A stretch of 64,000 nt of DNA from Pedobacter miscanthi (GCF_003315595.1 NZ_QNQU01000015.1:1-64000); one strand, 5' to 3'; shown: positions 18,192-26,818, numbered from the stretch's first letter. Notes: generated by a model not told the origin, from the letters alone. Translations and numbers: made by a program.

Positions 18192-19325
18192 TTAGATCTG
18201 GTTTTTAAGGATTTCTTCTTCTGTAGTGGGAACGATAAAATAAAATTCCGATCCTTCATCAGGCACACTGTTTACGCCAATGGTGCCGCCGTGGCGGTTG
18301 ATAATTTCTGAACAGATGTATAAACCGATGCCCAGGCCGTTAAAACGGTTGCTGTTTTCTTCTACACGGTAAAATTTATCGAATATTTTATTCTGCTGTT
18401 CTTTAGATATGCCGATGCCGAAATCTTTTACAGCGAGGTAAAGTTTTTCATCTTTGATATTAATGGTTACATTAACCTGATTGGTGCCTGGCGCATATTT
18501 AATGGCATTTGTAATAAAATTAATTACCACCTGTTCCAGGCGCATTTCATCGCCAAAAATAATCTCGTCGGATTTGCCGATTTTAGTGATCTTAAAATCA
18601 GGATTTGATTGCTGCAACATTTCGATGGCGTTGTTTACCATATTATCGGCACAGAAGCTTTTCATGTTAAACTTCATCTTACCGCTTTCAATTTTAGAAA
18701 TATCGAGCAGGTCAACAATCAGGTCGTTAAGTTTTTCGAGCTGTATACTGGCTTTTTCGAGATGGTTTTGCGCCATCGTTTTATCATCCCTGTTCAGGCT
18801 TCTCTGCAACAGCTGGATATAACCTTTTACGCTGGTTAGGGGTGTTTTTAGCTCATGGCTGGCGATGCTGATAAATTCGTCCTTTTTATGTTCGGCCTGT
18901 TTACGGAATTCGATTTCTTCGAGCAGTTTTTCCTGCACCTCGTTCAGTTTTCTGTTCTGTTCGTAAATGCGGTAAAACGTTTTGATTTTAAGCAGCAGCA
19001 CATTGATATCAACAGGTTTGGTAATGTAGTCTAAACCACCACTCAGATATCCTTTGGTGATAAATTTCAGCTCGGTATTTACGGCCGAAAGAAAAATTAT
19101 TGCTGTATCTTTTGCCTTGCTGAACCCCGATATGGCCTCTGCCACTTCGAAGCCATCCATATCTGGCATCTGCACATCCAGAATAATCAGGACATAATTG
19201 TTTTTCAGCACTTTTTTCAGTGCCTCTTCGCCAGATGATGCGGTATCAACTTCAAAATTGTGTGCCTGTAGTACTTTTTGTAACGAGATCAGGTTTTCGG
19301 GCCTGTCATCAACTATAAGGATCAT
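18192..19325 (-). CDS. Receiver-histidine kinase fusion
   Basis: A 377-residue soluble protein. An N-terminal receiver (1-120) with acceptor Asp50 in LIILDVQMPDMDG is joined by a helical linker to HisKA with ASHELKTP (His157) and HATPase_c with DFGIGI and GLGIGLYI. The absence of a membrane segment means it must take its signal through the receiver, so it probably accepts phosphate from, or passes it to, the hybrid kinase 18 bases downstream. It is the first gene of the signalling operon. Confidence 0.93.
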   Translation of the reverse strand: MILIVDDRPENLISLQKVLQAHNFEVDTASSGEEALKKVLKNNYVLIILDVQMPDMDGFEVAEAISGFSKAKDTAIIFLSAVNTELKFITKGYLSGGLDYITKPVDINVLLLKIKTFYRIYEQNRKLNEVQEKLLEEIEFRKQAEHKKDEFISIASHELKTPLTSVKGYIQLLQRSLNRDDKTMAQNHLEKASIQLEKLNDLIVDLLDISKIESGKMKFNMKSFCADNMVNNAIEMLQQSNPDFKITKIGKSDEIIFGDEMRLEQVVINFITNAIKYAPGTNQVNVTINIKDEKLYLAVKDFGIGISKEQQNKIFDKFYRVEENSNRFNGLGIGLYICSEIINRHGGTIGVNSVPDEGSEFYFIVPTTEEEILKNQI

Positions 19326-19429
19326 CTTTATTAAAACAAATAAGAAGCCGGGATAATTATGTTTGGTTTTGAGACAAAAATCTCATTAACTGTAAACAAA
19401 CAACAGTGTTTTAAAAAAGTTTTAATTTT

Positions 19430-20272
19430 TTATAAATTATTTGAATTGAAGGTATCACCCTGTTTTATATCACCTGTTTCGAAGCCTTTTTTAAACCAGT
19501 ACATGCGTTGTGCTGAAGTACCATGGGTAAACGAATCAGGCTGTACATCACCTGTGGCCTGTTTTTGCAGTTTATCATCGCCAATGGCATTGGCAGCAGT
19601 TAGGGCTTCTTCAATATCACCTTCATCCAGTTTAAAATCTTTTAGGTTTTGTGCATTGTGTGCCCACAAACCGGCAAAAAAATCGGCCTGCAGCTCCAGT
19701 TTAACCGATAAGCGGTTATATTCTTTTTCACTCACGTTTCCACGGGCCTGGTCAAGTTTTTCTGAAATACCCAGTAAATTCTGCACGTGGTGTCCAACCT
19801 CGTGTGCAATAACGTAAGCCTGCGCAAAATCGCCGGCAGCGCCAAAGCGGTTTTTCAATTCGTCGTAAAATGAAAGGTCGATATATACTTTACGGTCGCC
19901 AGGGCAATAAAACGGGCCAACATTGGCACTTGCATTTCCACAGGCTGTTTGCACTGCCTGGCGGAATAACCTCAATTTTGGATATTCGTATTCCTTGCCC
20001 ATGGCCTGAAATTCCTTATCCCAAACCTGCTCTGTAGATTCTAACACACCCGAAACAAACTGTGCCTGCGCATCGTTGGCCGGTACACCCTGCTTTACTT
20101 CTTCGGTTCCGGTTGCTGCCGGAATCTGGCTCACCACACCGGTTAAATCTTTCCCGAAAATTAATCCGAGTACCACAATGATAATACCGATGCCACCGCC
20201 AATAGCGGTTCTGCCCCCACCTCCGCTTCTACCGTCTTCTACATTATTACTGCCTTTACCAAACCACTGCAT
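19430..20272 (-). CDS. YpfJ-type neutral zinc metallopeptidase
   Basis: A 280-residue membrane-anchored putative zinc protease. It starts with the family hallmark MQWFGKGSNNVEDGR, a Gly-rich stretch, then one membrane helix (about 28-42). The catalytic motif is AYVIAHEVGHHVQ (HExxH near 157-161). Downstream QADFFAGLWAH supplies the third ligand region and the typical FVHGTSAQR-like ending reads SFTHGTSAQRMYWFKKG. The natural substrate of this family is not known. It is a single gene, with an AT-rich upstream gap. Confidence 0.92.
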   Translation of the reverse strand: MQWFGKGSNNVEDGRSGGGGRTAIGGGIGIIIVVLGLIFGKDLTGVVSQIPAATGTEEVKQGVPANDAQAQFVSGVLESTEQVWDKEFQAMGKEYEYPKLRLFRQAVQTACGNASANVGPFYCPGDRKVYIDLSFYDELKNRFGAAGDFAQAYVIAHEVGHHVQNLLGISEKLDQARGNVSEKEYNRLSVKLELQADFFAGLWAHNAQNLKDFKLDEGDIEEALTAANAIGDDKLQKQATGDVQPDSFTHGTSAQRMYWFKKGFETGDIKQGDTFNSNNL

Positions 20273-20459
20273 AGTTTATATTTTTAAGTTTATAGCATAA
20301 CCCTGTTTGTACAACAATTGTTATACTAAAGTAGAAATTATTTTTGTTGATTTATTCTTTTGGGTTGTGGCAAAAAAACCTCTTTATTATTAAAAAGTAT
20401 TTGTTAATTTTAAAATATCCCTAAACAATTAAGCAATAATGAATTAACAAATTTCAATT

Positions 20460-21137
20460 ATGATTAATACATGGGAAGTACTTAAACATGGAGAAAGATT
20501 AATTTCAGCAATAGAAACCCCTCCGAGCACAAGAGACCTTTCATTTAATCATACTACTACTCCTGCATTTGATATGCTTTTTGTTCAGCGCCCTAATGGG
20601 AATTATATTTTGATCATTTATATGAGAATAAAAATAATTTATATAAACCGGCGCAATCAATATTGGAACTTTATTGATAAAGATAACTTTGAGAAAAACT
20701 TCAGAGAGAAAATAGATAAAAAATGGGGTGCATCAAACATTAAAACATTATCTGGCTCGGCTGGTAGAAAAACCATTGCATTAGAATTTAGGTTTTCATT
20801 TAATAAAATTGGGGTATTTACACATAATCACTGGACTTTAAATGTGGTTAAATTGAGAAAAGATGAATGGGCACAAAGTTTTGTTATAAGCAGTTTAAGA
20901 ACAGGCAATTTTGACACCAATGACTTTGAGTATCTTAAAAAAAGTGCTAAAACTTATCAAAGAGGTGCAGTTCATGAGTTTGGACACATGCTGGGTTTAA
21001 ATGATGAGTACGACTCAGGAGTATTTATTTCGGATCTAAAGTCTATTATGAATTCGGGGGAAACCATCAGGCAGAGGCATCGGGCTATATATATGCCATG
21101 GTTAAACAAAACGTTAAGAGAGAAAAACATTCACTAA
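20460..21137 (+). CDS. Putative zincin with HEFGH motif, AT-rich, possible secreted effector
   Basis: A 225-residue protein I cannot assign to a named family. It has a clear metzincin-like site, VHEFGHMLGLNDEY (His172, Glu173, His176, Asp182), followed by KSIMNSG (Met197), which resembles a Met-turn, and RQRHRAIYMPWL at the end. There is no signal peptide. The first 150 residues are beta-rich and unlike other genes here. Base composition is visibly more AT-rich than the neighbours, suggesting acquisition by transfer. A small lipoprotein gene starts 2 bases after its stop. HExxHxxGxxDEY proteins of this shape occur among secreted toxins, but that is only an analogy. Confidence 0.75.
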   Translation: MINTWEVLKHGERLISAIETPPSTRDLSFNHTTTPAFDMLFVQRPNGNYILIIYMRIKIIYINRRNQYWNFIDKDNFEKNFREKIDKKWGASNIKTLSGSAGRKTIALEFRFSFNKIGVFTHNHWTLNVVKLRKDEWAQSFVISSLRTGNFDTNDFEYLKKSAKTYQRGAVHEFGHMLGLNDEYDSGVFISDLKSIMNSGETIRQRHRAIYMPWLNKTLREKNIH

Positions 21138-21139
21138 TT

Positions 21140-21538
21140 ATGAAAGTAAAAATATTCTGCATTATAATTTTATTCCTGAATATATCCTGCCTTCAAAAGA
21201 AAGATAAACCAATGGCACCTGATCAAAACCCAACCACATCCTTTAATGCACAATGGGAGCAACTTAAAAATGTAAAGGATAGCAAAAATGAAAAAGAACT
21301 GGCTATTAAATTTATAAAATCAATACAGGAAAAGGGCTATAGTATTGCTAACCCAAATTATGTTGACTATAAAGGAAAAATACTTCCGCTCAGTAATATT
21401 TTCGATGACAAAAAACCAGAATTGCTTAAAAGCATAGAGATCGAAATTTTAGATAGAAAAGGCATAAGCCCTAATGAGAAGCTTAGCAACTGGAAACCTA
21501 TTGATTATAATTCTGCTTTATTATTTTTAAAAGAATAA
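21140..21538 (+). CDS. Small lipoprotein next to the zincin
   Basis: A 132-residue predicted lipoprotein. The signal peptide runs MKVKIFCIIILFLNISC, with the lipobox Cys at 17, and is followed by a charged soluble domain. I recognise no family. The ATG at 21140 is chosen over a start 14 codons upstream inside the zincin gene because it puts the signal peptide at the N-terminus. The two-base spacing and the shared AT-rich composition suggest one transferred unit; an immunity or partner role is a guess. Confidence 0.7.
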   Translation: MKVKIFCIIILFLNISCLQKKDKPMAPDQNPTTSFNAQWEQLKNVKDSKNEKELAIKFIKSIQEKGYSIANPNYVDYKGKILPLSNIFDDKKPELLKSIEIEILDRKGISPNEKLSNWKPIDYNSALLFLKE

Positions 21539-21557
21539 TACCCGTTAACTTTATAAA

Positions 21558-21593
21558 AAAAGAAGTCAAGTTTATTAAAACTTGACTTCTTTA
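21558..21593. terminator. Perfect 15-bp hairpin, bidirectional terminator
   Basis: The arms aaagaagtcaagttt and aaacttgacttcttt pair perfectly around a 4-base loop between the convergent lipoprotein and gltX genes, with A-rich and T-rich flanks on both sides. Two more hairpins built on the same word gaagtcaagttt lie at 25474-25521 and 25554-25600. Confidence 0.82.
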
Positions 21594-21625
21594 TAATATG
21601 CGTTTTATTTAATGTTGGATAATAT

Positions 21626-23134
21626 TTAACCGTTAAAAACAGTTATTGCTTTTTCTATTCTTTCTTTGGTTTCTGCCTCGCCCAATAATACAGCAATATC
21701 AAAAACACCCGGGCCAAATTTGCCACCTACCAGCATAATACGGAAAGGAAGCATCAATTCGCCAGGTTTAAATCCTTTTTCTTCGGCCAGGGTTTTAAAA
21801 GCTGCTTCAGCAGCAATGGCATCAGTTAAGGTTAAACTTTCGGCAAAAGCATTAAAAAATGCCGCTTTCTCAGGTGTCCATTTTGGTTTTACGGAGTTTA
21901 CATCATATTCTGCCGGCGAAATGAAAAAGTAAGTACTCTGCGCCACAAAATCAGGCAATAAGGTACAGCGGTCTTTAATTAAATCGATAACAGTATTTAA
22001 GAAAGTATCATCTTCGACTTCAACTCCTGCTTTTTCAAGTTCGGCCTTAACGCCTGCCGCCAGGTGCCCGGCGCTCTGCGATTTAATCCACTCGTGGTTG
22101 TACCATTTAGCTTTTTCGAAATCGAATTTAGCGCCGGCTTTACTGATTCTTTCAATCGAGAATTTTTCTTCCAGCTCTTTTAATGAGAATAACTCCTGGT
22201 CAGTTCCGTCGTTCCAGCCTAAAAGGGCCAGCATATTGATAAATGCTTCGGGCATAAAACCCATTTCTTTAAAACCCTTGGTAACATCGCCGGTTTTAGG
22301 ATCCGTCCAGTTCATGGCATAAACCGGGAAACCTAAGCGGTCGCCATCGCGTTTACTCAATTTTCCGTGTCCGTCTGGCTTTAAAATCAATGGCAGGTGC
22401 GCCCAGGCAGGCATATCAGCTTCCCAGCCTAAATATTTCCAAAGTAAGATGTGTACCGGTGCTGATGGTAACCATTCCTCGCCCCTAAAAGCATGAGTGA
22501 TTTCCATTGCTTTATCATCAACTACAACGGCCAGATGATAAGTTGGCATTCCGTCGGCCTTTAACAATACTTTATCATCAACCAACGACGTTTCGAAACT
22601 TACATCGCCACGGATCAGGTCTTTAAAATGTACAATTTCATCTGTAGGTACTTTAATACGTACTACATGTGGCGTTTTTGCGGCCAGCAACTCTTCTACC
22701 TCGCTAACGGTAAGGGTTAAAGAATTACGCATCTGCATACGTGTAGCCTGCCCGTACTGGAAATTAGGGATTTCTTTACGTTTAGCATCCAGCTCTTCAG
22801 GCGTATCAAAAGCATAATAGGCATAACCATCGCTGATTAGTTGCTCGGCAAATTTGCCATAACTTGGTTTACGTTCGCTTTGACGGTATGGACCATAGGC
22901 ACCCGGATTATTTGGACTTTCATCGGGCGTAATACCACACCAATCTAAACAGTTTACGATATATTCTTCTGCACCTTCTACAAAACGGTTCTGATCGGTA
23001 TCTTCTACACGCAGCACAAACGTTCCGTTATTTTTTTTTGCGAACAAATAATTGAACAAAGCAGTGCGCACACCACCTAAATGCAAGCCTCCGGTTGGGC
23101 TTGGGGCAAATCTTACTCTAACTTTTTTATCCAT
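21626..23134 (-). CDS. gltX: Glutamyl-tRNA synthetase
   Basis: Class I aminoacyl-tRNA synthetase charging tRNA-Glu. The 502-residue product has the HIGH-type signature in PSPTGGLHLGGVR (His18), the Glu-specific RVEDTDQNR, and the KMSKS-type loop as GKLSKRDGD. Length and the all-helical C-terminal anticodon-binding domain fit a bacterial GltX. Whether it also charges tRNA-Gln, as in many Bacteroidota, depends on gatCAB or glnS elsewhere. A TATCTTTG box on the minus strand at 23215-23222 is a likely -7 element about 80 bases upstream. Confidence 0.97.
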   Translation of the reverse strand: MDKKVRVRFAPSPTGGLHLGGVRTALFNYLFAKKNNGTFVLRVEDTDQNRFVEGAEEYIVNCLDWCGITPDESPNNPGAYGPYRQSERKPSYGKFAEQLISDGYAYYAFDTPEELDAKRKEIPNFQYGQATRMQMRNSLTLTVSEVEELLAAKTPHVVRIKVPTDEIVHFKDLIRGDVSFETSLVDDKVLLKADGMPTYHLAVVVDDKAMEITHAFRGEEWLPSAPVHILLWKYLGWEADMPAWAHLPLILKPDGHGKLSKRDGDRLGFPVYAMNWTDPKTGDVTKGFKEMGFMPEAFINMLALLGWNDGTDQELFSLKELEEKFSIERISKAGAKFDFEKAKWYNHEWIKSQSAGHLAAGVKAELEKAGVEVEDDTFLNTVIDLIKDRCTLLPDFVAQSTYFFISPAEYDVNSVKPKWTPEKAAFFNAFAESLTLTDAIAAEAAFKTLAEEKGFKPGELMLPFRIMLVGGKFGPGVFDIAVLLGEAETKERIEKAITVFNG

Positions 23135-23230
23135 AATCGGGTTGTTGGGCGCCTGGCGTATAGCGGTTGGCGCTTAGCAAACACCCATCGCACTGCGCAA
23201 AACGCAAGACGCTGCAAAGATATGTTTTTC
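23135..23230. repeat. GC-richer intergenic repeat in the gltX leader
   Basis: The stretch from about 23143 to 23212 consists of ggcgcctggcgtatagcggttggcgc-like words, much richer in GC than its surroundings. Related wording (cgccaaacacccaacgccaaacgc) forms the 3' end of the GNAT gene near 49440-49465. If gltX starts at its TATCTTTG box, the repeat lies in the 5' untranslated region. Confidence 0.45.
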
Positions 23231-23359
23231 ATCCATTTTATAGTATTTTCATCCGTGATGAAGGTATTATGCTTTTAAATTGATGGTTATTGGTTTTCGA
23301 AAAAGCATAATGGTTTGGTGTTTTTTTCGTTTTGTTATTGTAATTTGGCTAGCTAAAGC

Positions 23360-24568
23360 ATGAACCCTTATCAAAAGAAACGCCGCTGGAAGTTTTTCCT
23401 TCTCATTTTTGCCATCCTAATTGGCATTGCTTCAGTATTTTACACCGATTCTTTTGTTAAAAAAATGGAGCGCGAAGAAGCCGATCAATTTCACCTTTGG
23501 GTTAAAATCCAGGAACGGGCCATGTTTCTTTATGATAATGATGATTATCGTGTAATTGTAGAAACGGTACGGGCAAACACTAAAACGCCTGTAATCATGA
23601 TCGATTCTGCAGGTATGATCAGTTCTTTTTTCGGCTTGGACAGCACGAAAACCAATTATCCGACAGCGGATACCAAACTAAGTTACGACAGTTTATATTT
23701 TGTCCGTCAATTAAGGCAGATGAAGGCACAGCATCCTCCGGATGAAATGAATTTTTTTGGCAAAAAATTTAAAGCTTACTACCGCGATTCTTTCATTTTA
23801 ACACAGTTAAGGTATTTCCCCTACATCCAGATGGGCGTAATATTCCTTTTCCTTTTAACAGCTTATGCCGCATTCAGTTCGGCAAGGCGGGATGAGCAAG
23901 ACCATGTTTGGGTGGGGCTCGCCAAGGAAACGGCGCATCAGCTGGGCACTCCGATATCGTCGCTCATGGCATGGACGGAGCTGATGAAATCTAAATTTGA
24001 TGCAGAAGATGACCCTTTGATTGCCGAAATGGAAAACGATATTAAACGTTTAGAGATTATTACCGACCGTTTCTCAAAAATAGGTTCTAAACCGATACTC
24101 GAAGACCATACGGTTTATATCGTGATCAGCGATTTTATCCGGTATTTTAAAGTACGTACCTCTGATAAAGTTAAATTCAGCATTACAGGCGACGAACAGG
24201 TAAGGGCTCTTCTCAATGTTCCGCTATTTGACTGGGTAATTGAAAACCTATTGAAAAATGCAGCCAACGCCATCGAAAATGAAGGATCGATTTCGGTAAA
24301 TATTATTGAAAACCTGGCCAAAGAACAGGTATTTATCGATGTGAGCGATACAGGAAAGGGTATTCCGCGATCTAAATTTGATGCGGTTTTCCAACCGGGT
24401 TACACCACACGCAAACGTGGCTGGGGGCTTGGTTTATCGCTAACCAAACGTATTGTGGAGAATTACCATAGCGGCGAAATTTTTGTAAAAGAATCAGAGC
24501 TGGGCAAAGGCACCACTTTTAGGATAATATTAAAAAGCAGTTTAAGATATGAACCGACCACAGCCTAA
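23360..24568 (+). CDS. Membrane histidine kinase with HQLGTP-type H box
   Basis: A 402-residue sensor kinase. Two membrane helices (about 11-28 and 153-173) bracket a periplasmic sensor region of about 120 residues with no family I recognise. The phosphoacceptor box is KETAHQLGTPISSL (His193), a variant of the usual SHELRTP. The HATPase_c domain has NLLKNAANAIE, DTGKGI and GWGLGLSLTKRI. No response regulator is adjacent; instead the gene overlaps a DinB-type gene by 20 bases. This H-box variant with an orphan kinase is common in Bacteroidota. Confidence 0.92.
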   Translation: MNPYQKKRRWKFFLLIFAILIGIASVFYTDSFVKKMEREEADQFHLWVKIQERAMFLYDNDDYRVIVETVRANTKTPVIMIDSAGMISSFFGLDSTKTNYPTADTKLSYDSLYFVRQLRQMKAQHPPDEMNFFGKKFKAYYRDSFILTQLRYFPYIQMGVIFLFLLTAYAAFSSARRDEQDHVWVGLAKETAHQLGTPISSLMAWTELMKSKFDAEDDPLIAEMENDIKRLEIITDRFSKIGSKPILEDHTVYIVISDFIRYFKVRTSDKVKFSITGDEQVRALLNVPLFDWVIENLLKNAANAIENEGSISVNIIENLAKEQVFIDVSDTGKGIPRSKFDAVFQPGYTTRKRGWGLGLSLTKRIVENYHSGEIFVKESELGKGTTFRIILKSSLRYEPTTA

Positions 24569-25058
24569 CGAATATCCGATTTGGGGCGAAACCTACATCA
24601 GCAAAGTTGACAGGGAAATTTTCGAGATTTTAAACGACCAGGTAGAAAGCCTGCCGGCTTTATTCAGGAGGAATACCGATAAGGCAGATTATGCCTATGC
24701 TGAAGGAAAATGGACCTTAAAGGAAATGCTGGGGCACATTATCGATGCAGAACGTGTTTTCGCTTACCGCATTACCTGTTTCGCCCGTAACGAGCAGCAG
24801 CATCTGCCCGGTTTTGAGGAGAACGATTATGTGCAGAATGCCCGTTTTGAGCAACGCGAACTGGAAGATTTAATTGAAGAATTTACGGCATTGCGAAAAG
24901 CCAATCTGTTCCTTTTTAAATCCTTAAATGAAGAAGAACTGGAAAGAAAAGGAATTGCATCAGGCAGGGAAATTAATGTAAAATCGATCTTATTTATTGT
25001 TGGCGGCCATATTATTCACCATGTTTCCATTTTAAAAGAACGTTATCATGTGGTTTAA
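24549..25058 (+). CDS. DinB family protein
   Basis: A 169-residue four-helix-bundle protein of the DinB/YfiT superfamily, whose members use a three-histidine metal site and often transfer small thiols such as bacillithiol. Likely metal ligands are in GHIIDAERV (about 58), and in GGHIIHHVSILKERY near the C-terminus. The gene overlaps the kinase gene by 20 bases and the thioesterase gene by 11, so all three are probably cotranslated. The substrate is unknown. Confidence 0.88.
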   Translation: MNRPQPNEYPIWGETYISKVDREIFEILNDQVESLPALFRRNTDKADYAYAEGKWTLKEMLGHIIDAERVFAYRITCFARNEQQHLPGFEENDYVQNARFEQRELEDLIEEFTALRKANLFLFKSLNEEELERKGIASGREINVKSILFIVGGHIIHHVSILKERYHVV

Positions 25059-25470
25059 GGATTTTACTGTTGAAGATTTAAATAACCGCCCCAAAAACCA
25101 TTTAGGGGCATTGCTTGATATTCGTTTTACCGAAATTGGTAAAGATTTTATTACCGGCACCATGCCTGTTGACGAACGTACACACCAGCCTGCAGGCATA
25201 TTACATGGCGGCGCTTCGGTTGTTCTGGCCGAAACCCTGGGAAGCATTGCCTCGTATATGTGCATCGATCCTGAAAAGTATGTTGCAGTTGGTTTAGAAG
25301 TAAATGCCAATCACCTGCGCCCGGTAAAAAGTGGTTTGGTAAAAGGAATCTGTAAACCTTTACACGTTGGTGCCAAAACGCAGGTTTGGGAAATTAAAAT
25401 TTACGACGAGCGTGGCAAAATGAACTGCATTAGCCGCTTAACGGTAGCCATTATTAATAAGCCGCAGTAA
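25048..25470 (+). CDS. Hotdog-fold acyl-CoA thioesterase (PaaI/YdiI-like)
   Basis: A 140-residue single hotdog domain. The family motif is THQPAGILHGGASVVLAET, where the HGG loop and the Glu of the following helix form the catalytic site, and GLEVNANHLRPV matches the strand that lines the acyl pocket. This subtype includes the DHNA-CoA thioesterase of menaquinone synthesis (MenI/YdiI) and phenylacetyl-CoA thioesterases; the sequence alone does not decide. The ATG lies inside the DinB gene in another frame. Confidence 0.9.
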   Translation: MWFKDFTVEDLNNRPKNHLGALLDIRFTEIGKDFITGTMPVDERTHQPAGILHGGASVVLAETLGSIASYMCIDPEKYVAVGLEVNANHLRPVKSGLVKGICKPLHVGAKTQVWEIKIYDERGKMNCISRLTVAIINKPQ

Positions 25471-25473
25471 AAA

Positions 25474-25521
25474 AAGATGTCAAGTTTAAATAGCCACTCT
25501 GCTATAAAACTTGACTTCTTT
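25474..25521 (+). terminator. Terminator hairpin after the thioesterase gene
   Basis: The arms aagatgtcaagttt and aaacttgacttctt pair with one mismatch and have an additional tagc/gcta upper stem. It starts 4 bases after the thioesterase stop codon and ends in a T-rich stretch. It belongs to the same hairpin family as 21558-21593. Confidence 0.72.
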
Positions 25522-25553
25522 AACGACATCAAAACCTGATGGGACAAAAATAA

Positions 25554-25600
25554 GAGAAGTCAAGTTTAATTGCCACCGCACTATAAAAACTTAACTTCTC
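25554..25600 (-). terminator. Terminator hairpin after the DUF6249 gene
   Basis: The arms gagaagtcaagttt and aaacttaacttctc pair with one mismatch around a long loop. It lies 7 bases beyond the stop codon of the minus-strand gene that follows. Third member of the agaagtcaagttt hairpin family. Confidence 0.65.
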
Positions 25601-25606
25601 TGCTGA

Positions 25607-25972
25607 TTAAAGCAATTTGTTATTATCTAACCATTTCTTTTCTACCAGATAAGAAACAATCAGCCCTAAGCCGCCGAAGATACCGATACAGCCAAAGTAA
25701 ACGGCAACTGCCTGCCCTTCTTCGCCATCCGTCATTTCCCGGTTAAATACCGACCTTACAACAAACAGGGCTACCAGTAAACCTATGCCCAAGCCAACTA
25801 ATAACAAACCAAATTTTAAACTTAAAAAGGGTTTGGGTGTTGCTTTGTGGATTCCAGGATCGATTCCCCGTTCGATCATTGCCATTTTTTCCTTGTTTGA
25901 TAAATAACGTATTCCAAATACCATTGCGAATGCGCCTAAAAAAAGTGAGATGGGAACTAATATACCTGACAT
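25607..25972 (-). CDS. Small membrane protein, DUF6249-like
   Basis: A 121-residue protein with three predicted membrane helices (about 3-22, 52-71 and 90-110) and a short basic loop NKEKMAMIERGIDPGIHK between the first two, which is the typical signature of the DUF6249 family common in Bacteroidota. Function is unknown. In this phylum such genes often lie next to ECF sigma/anti-sigma modules; here the nearest one is about 1.8 kb away and on the other strand. Confidence 0.8.
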   Translation of the reverse strand: MSGILVPISLFLGAFAMVFGIRYLSNKEKMAMIERGIDPGIHKATPKPFLSLKFGLLLVGLGIGLLVALFVVRSVFNREMTDGEEGQAVAVYFGCIGIFGGLGLIVSYLVEKKWLDNNKLL

Positions 25973-26223
25973 GATTATAATTTTTTAATTTGTAAATATT
26001 TTATTTGTTTATTGAACCGTGTTCTGTGTATTATGACTACATGTTTTTTAAAGAGGTTACACCTTAGGGTAAAAAATGTTCAATGATCAATTTTCAATGA
26101 TCAAATTGCAGGTGGCAAGGCACTACGCGTTTAATTTTGAATGTTCAATCATTAAACCCACAGAACATAATAATTAGCTTATACCAGATAAACATTGCTA
26201 TTTTTGCTTCATAACCTTGCATT

Positions 26224-26790
26224 TTGATAGAAAAACTCAGAAATATAGCCGTTTTTGCCTCATTAAGTGATGGTTCATTACATGAGCTTGCTAAGTATGT
26301 TGAGTATGTTAAACACCAAAAGGGAGCTATAATTATCCGCGCAGACAAGGTAGAGCCCAATTTCTTTATTCTTGAAAATGGCATCGCCCGGGCATATTGC
26401 AATGGCGAGAACCAGGAGATTACCTTTTGGTTCGGACAAAGTGGCAACGTGCTTTTTTCTTTCAACAGCTACATCAATAACCGCCCCGGTTATGAAAATG
26501 TTGAACTTTTAGAAAACAGTTCTTTAATGCAGATCAGGTTAAATGATCTCTTTTCGCTTTACGAACACAACCTTGAAATTGCCAACTGGGGCAGAAAAAT
26601 TGCAGAACAGGAGCTGATTGCCACCGAAAAAAGATTGATCGACAGGGCTTTTAAAGGTGCAGCAGAACGTTATGAGGAATTTATAGCACAATCGCCCGAG
26701 TTGATAAAACGCGTTGCTTTAAAACACATTGCCTCATACCTTGGTGTAACACAGGTTACTTTAAGCCGCATCAGGGCCGCTTGCAAATAG
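26224..26790 (+). CDS. Crp/Fnr family transcriptional regulator
   Basis: A 188-residue cyclic-nucleotide-binding-fold regulator. The N-terminal effector domain (1-115) has the jelly-roll pattern of ALSDGSLHELAKYVEY and FFILENGIARAY, but I cannot see the PRSA nucleotide-binding signature, as is common in Bacteroidota Crp homologues. The C-terminal helix-turn-helix is KHIASYLGVTQVTLSRIRAA. The best start is the TTG at 26224, with a TATTTTTG -7 box at 26199-26206; there is no in-frame ATG early enough. It lies 70 bases upstream of an SMR exporter gene with a palindrome between them, so it may regulate that gene. Confidence 0.88.
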   Translation: MIEKLRNIAVFASLSDGSLHELAKYVEYVKHQKGAIIIRADKVEPNFFILENGIARAYCNGENQEITFWFGQSGNVLFSFNSYINNRPGYENVELLENSSLMQIRLNDLFSLYEHNLEIANWGRKIAEQELIATEKRLIDRAFKGAAERYEEFIAQSPELIKRVALKHIASYLGVTQVTLSRIRAACK

Positions 26791-26801
26791 GTTCATTTTT
26801 T

Positions 26802-26818
26802 AACATTTGTAAAATGTT
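26802..26818. promoter_or_regulatory. Palindromic operator candidate before the SMR exporter
   Basis: AACATTT-GTA-AAATGTT is a perfect 7-bp inverted repeat with a 3-base spacer. It covers the predicted -33 region of the exporter promoter and starts 11 bases after the stop codon of the Crp/Fnr regulator, which makes that regulator the obvious candidate to bind it. Confidence 0.5.
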
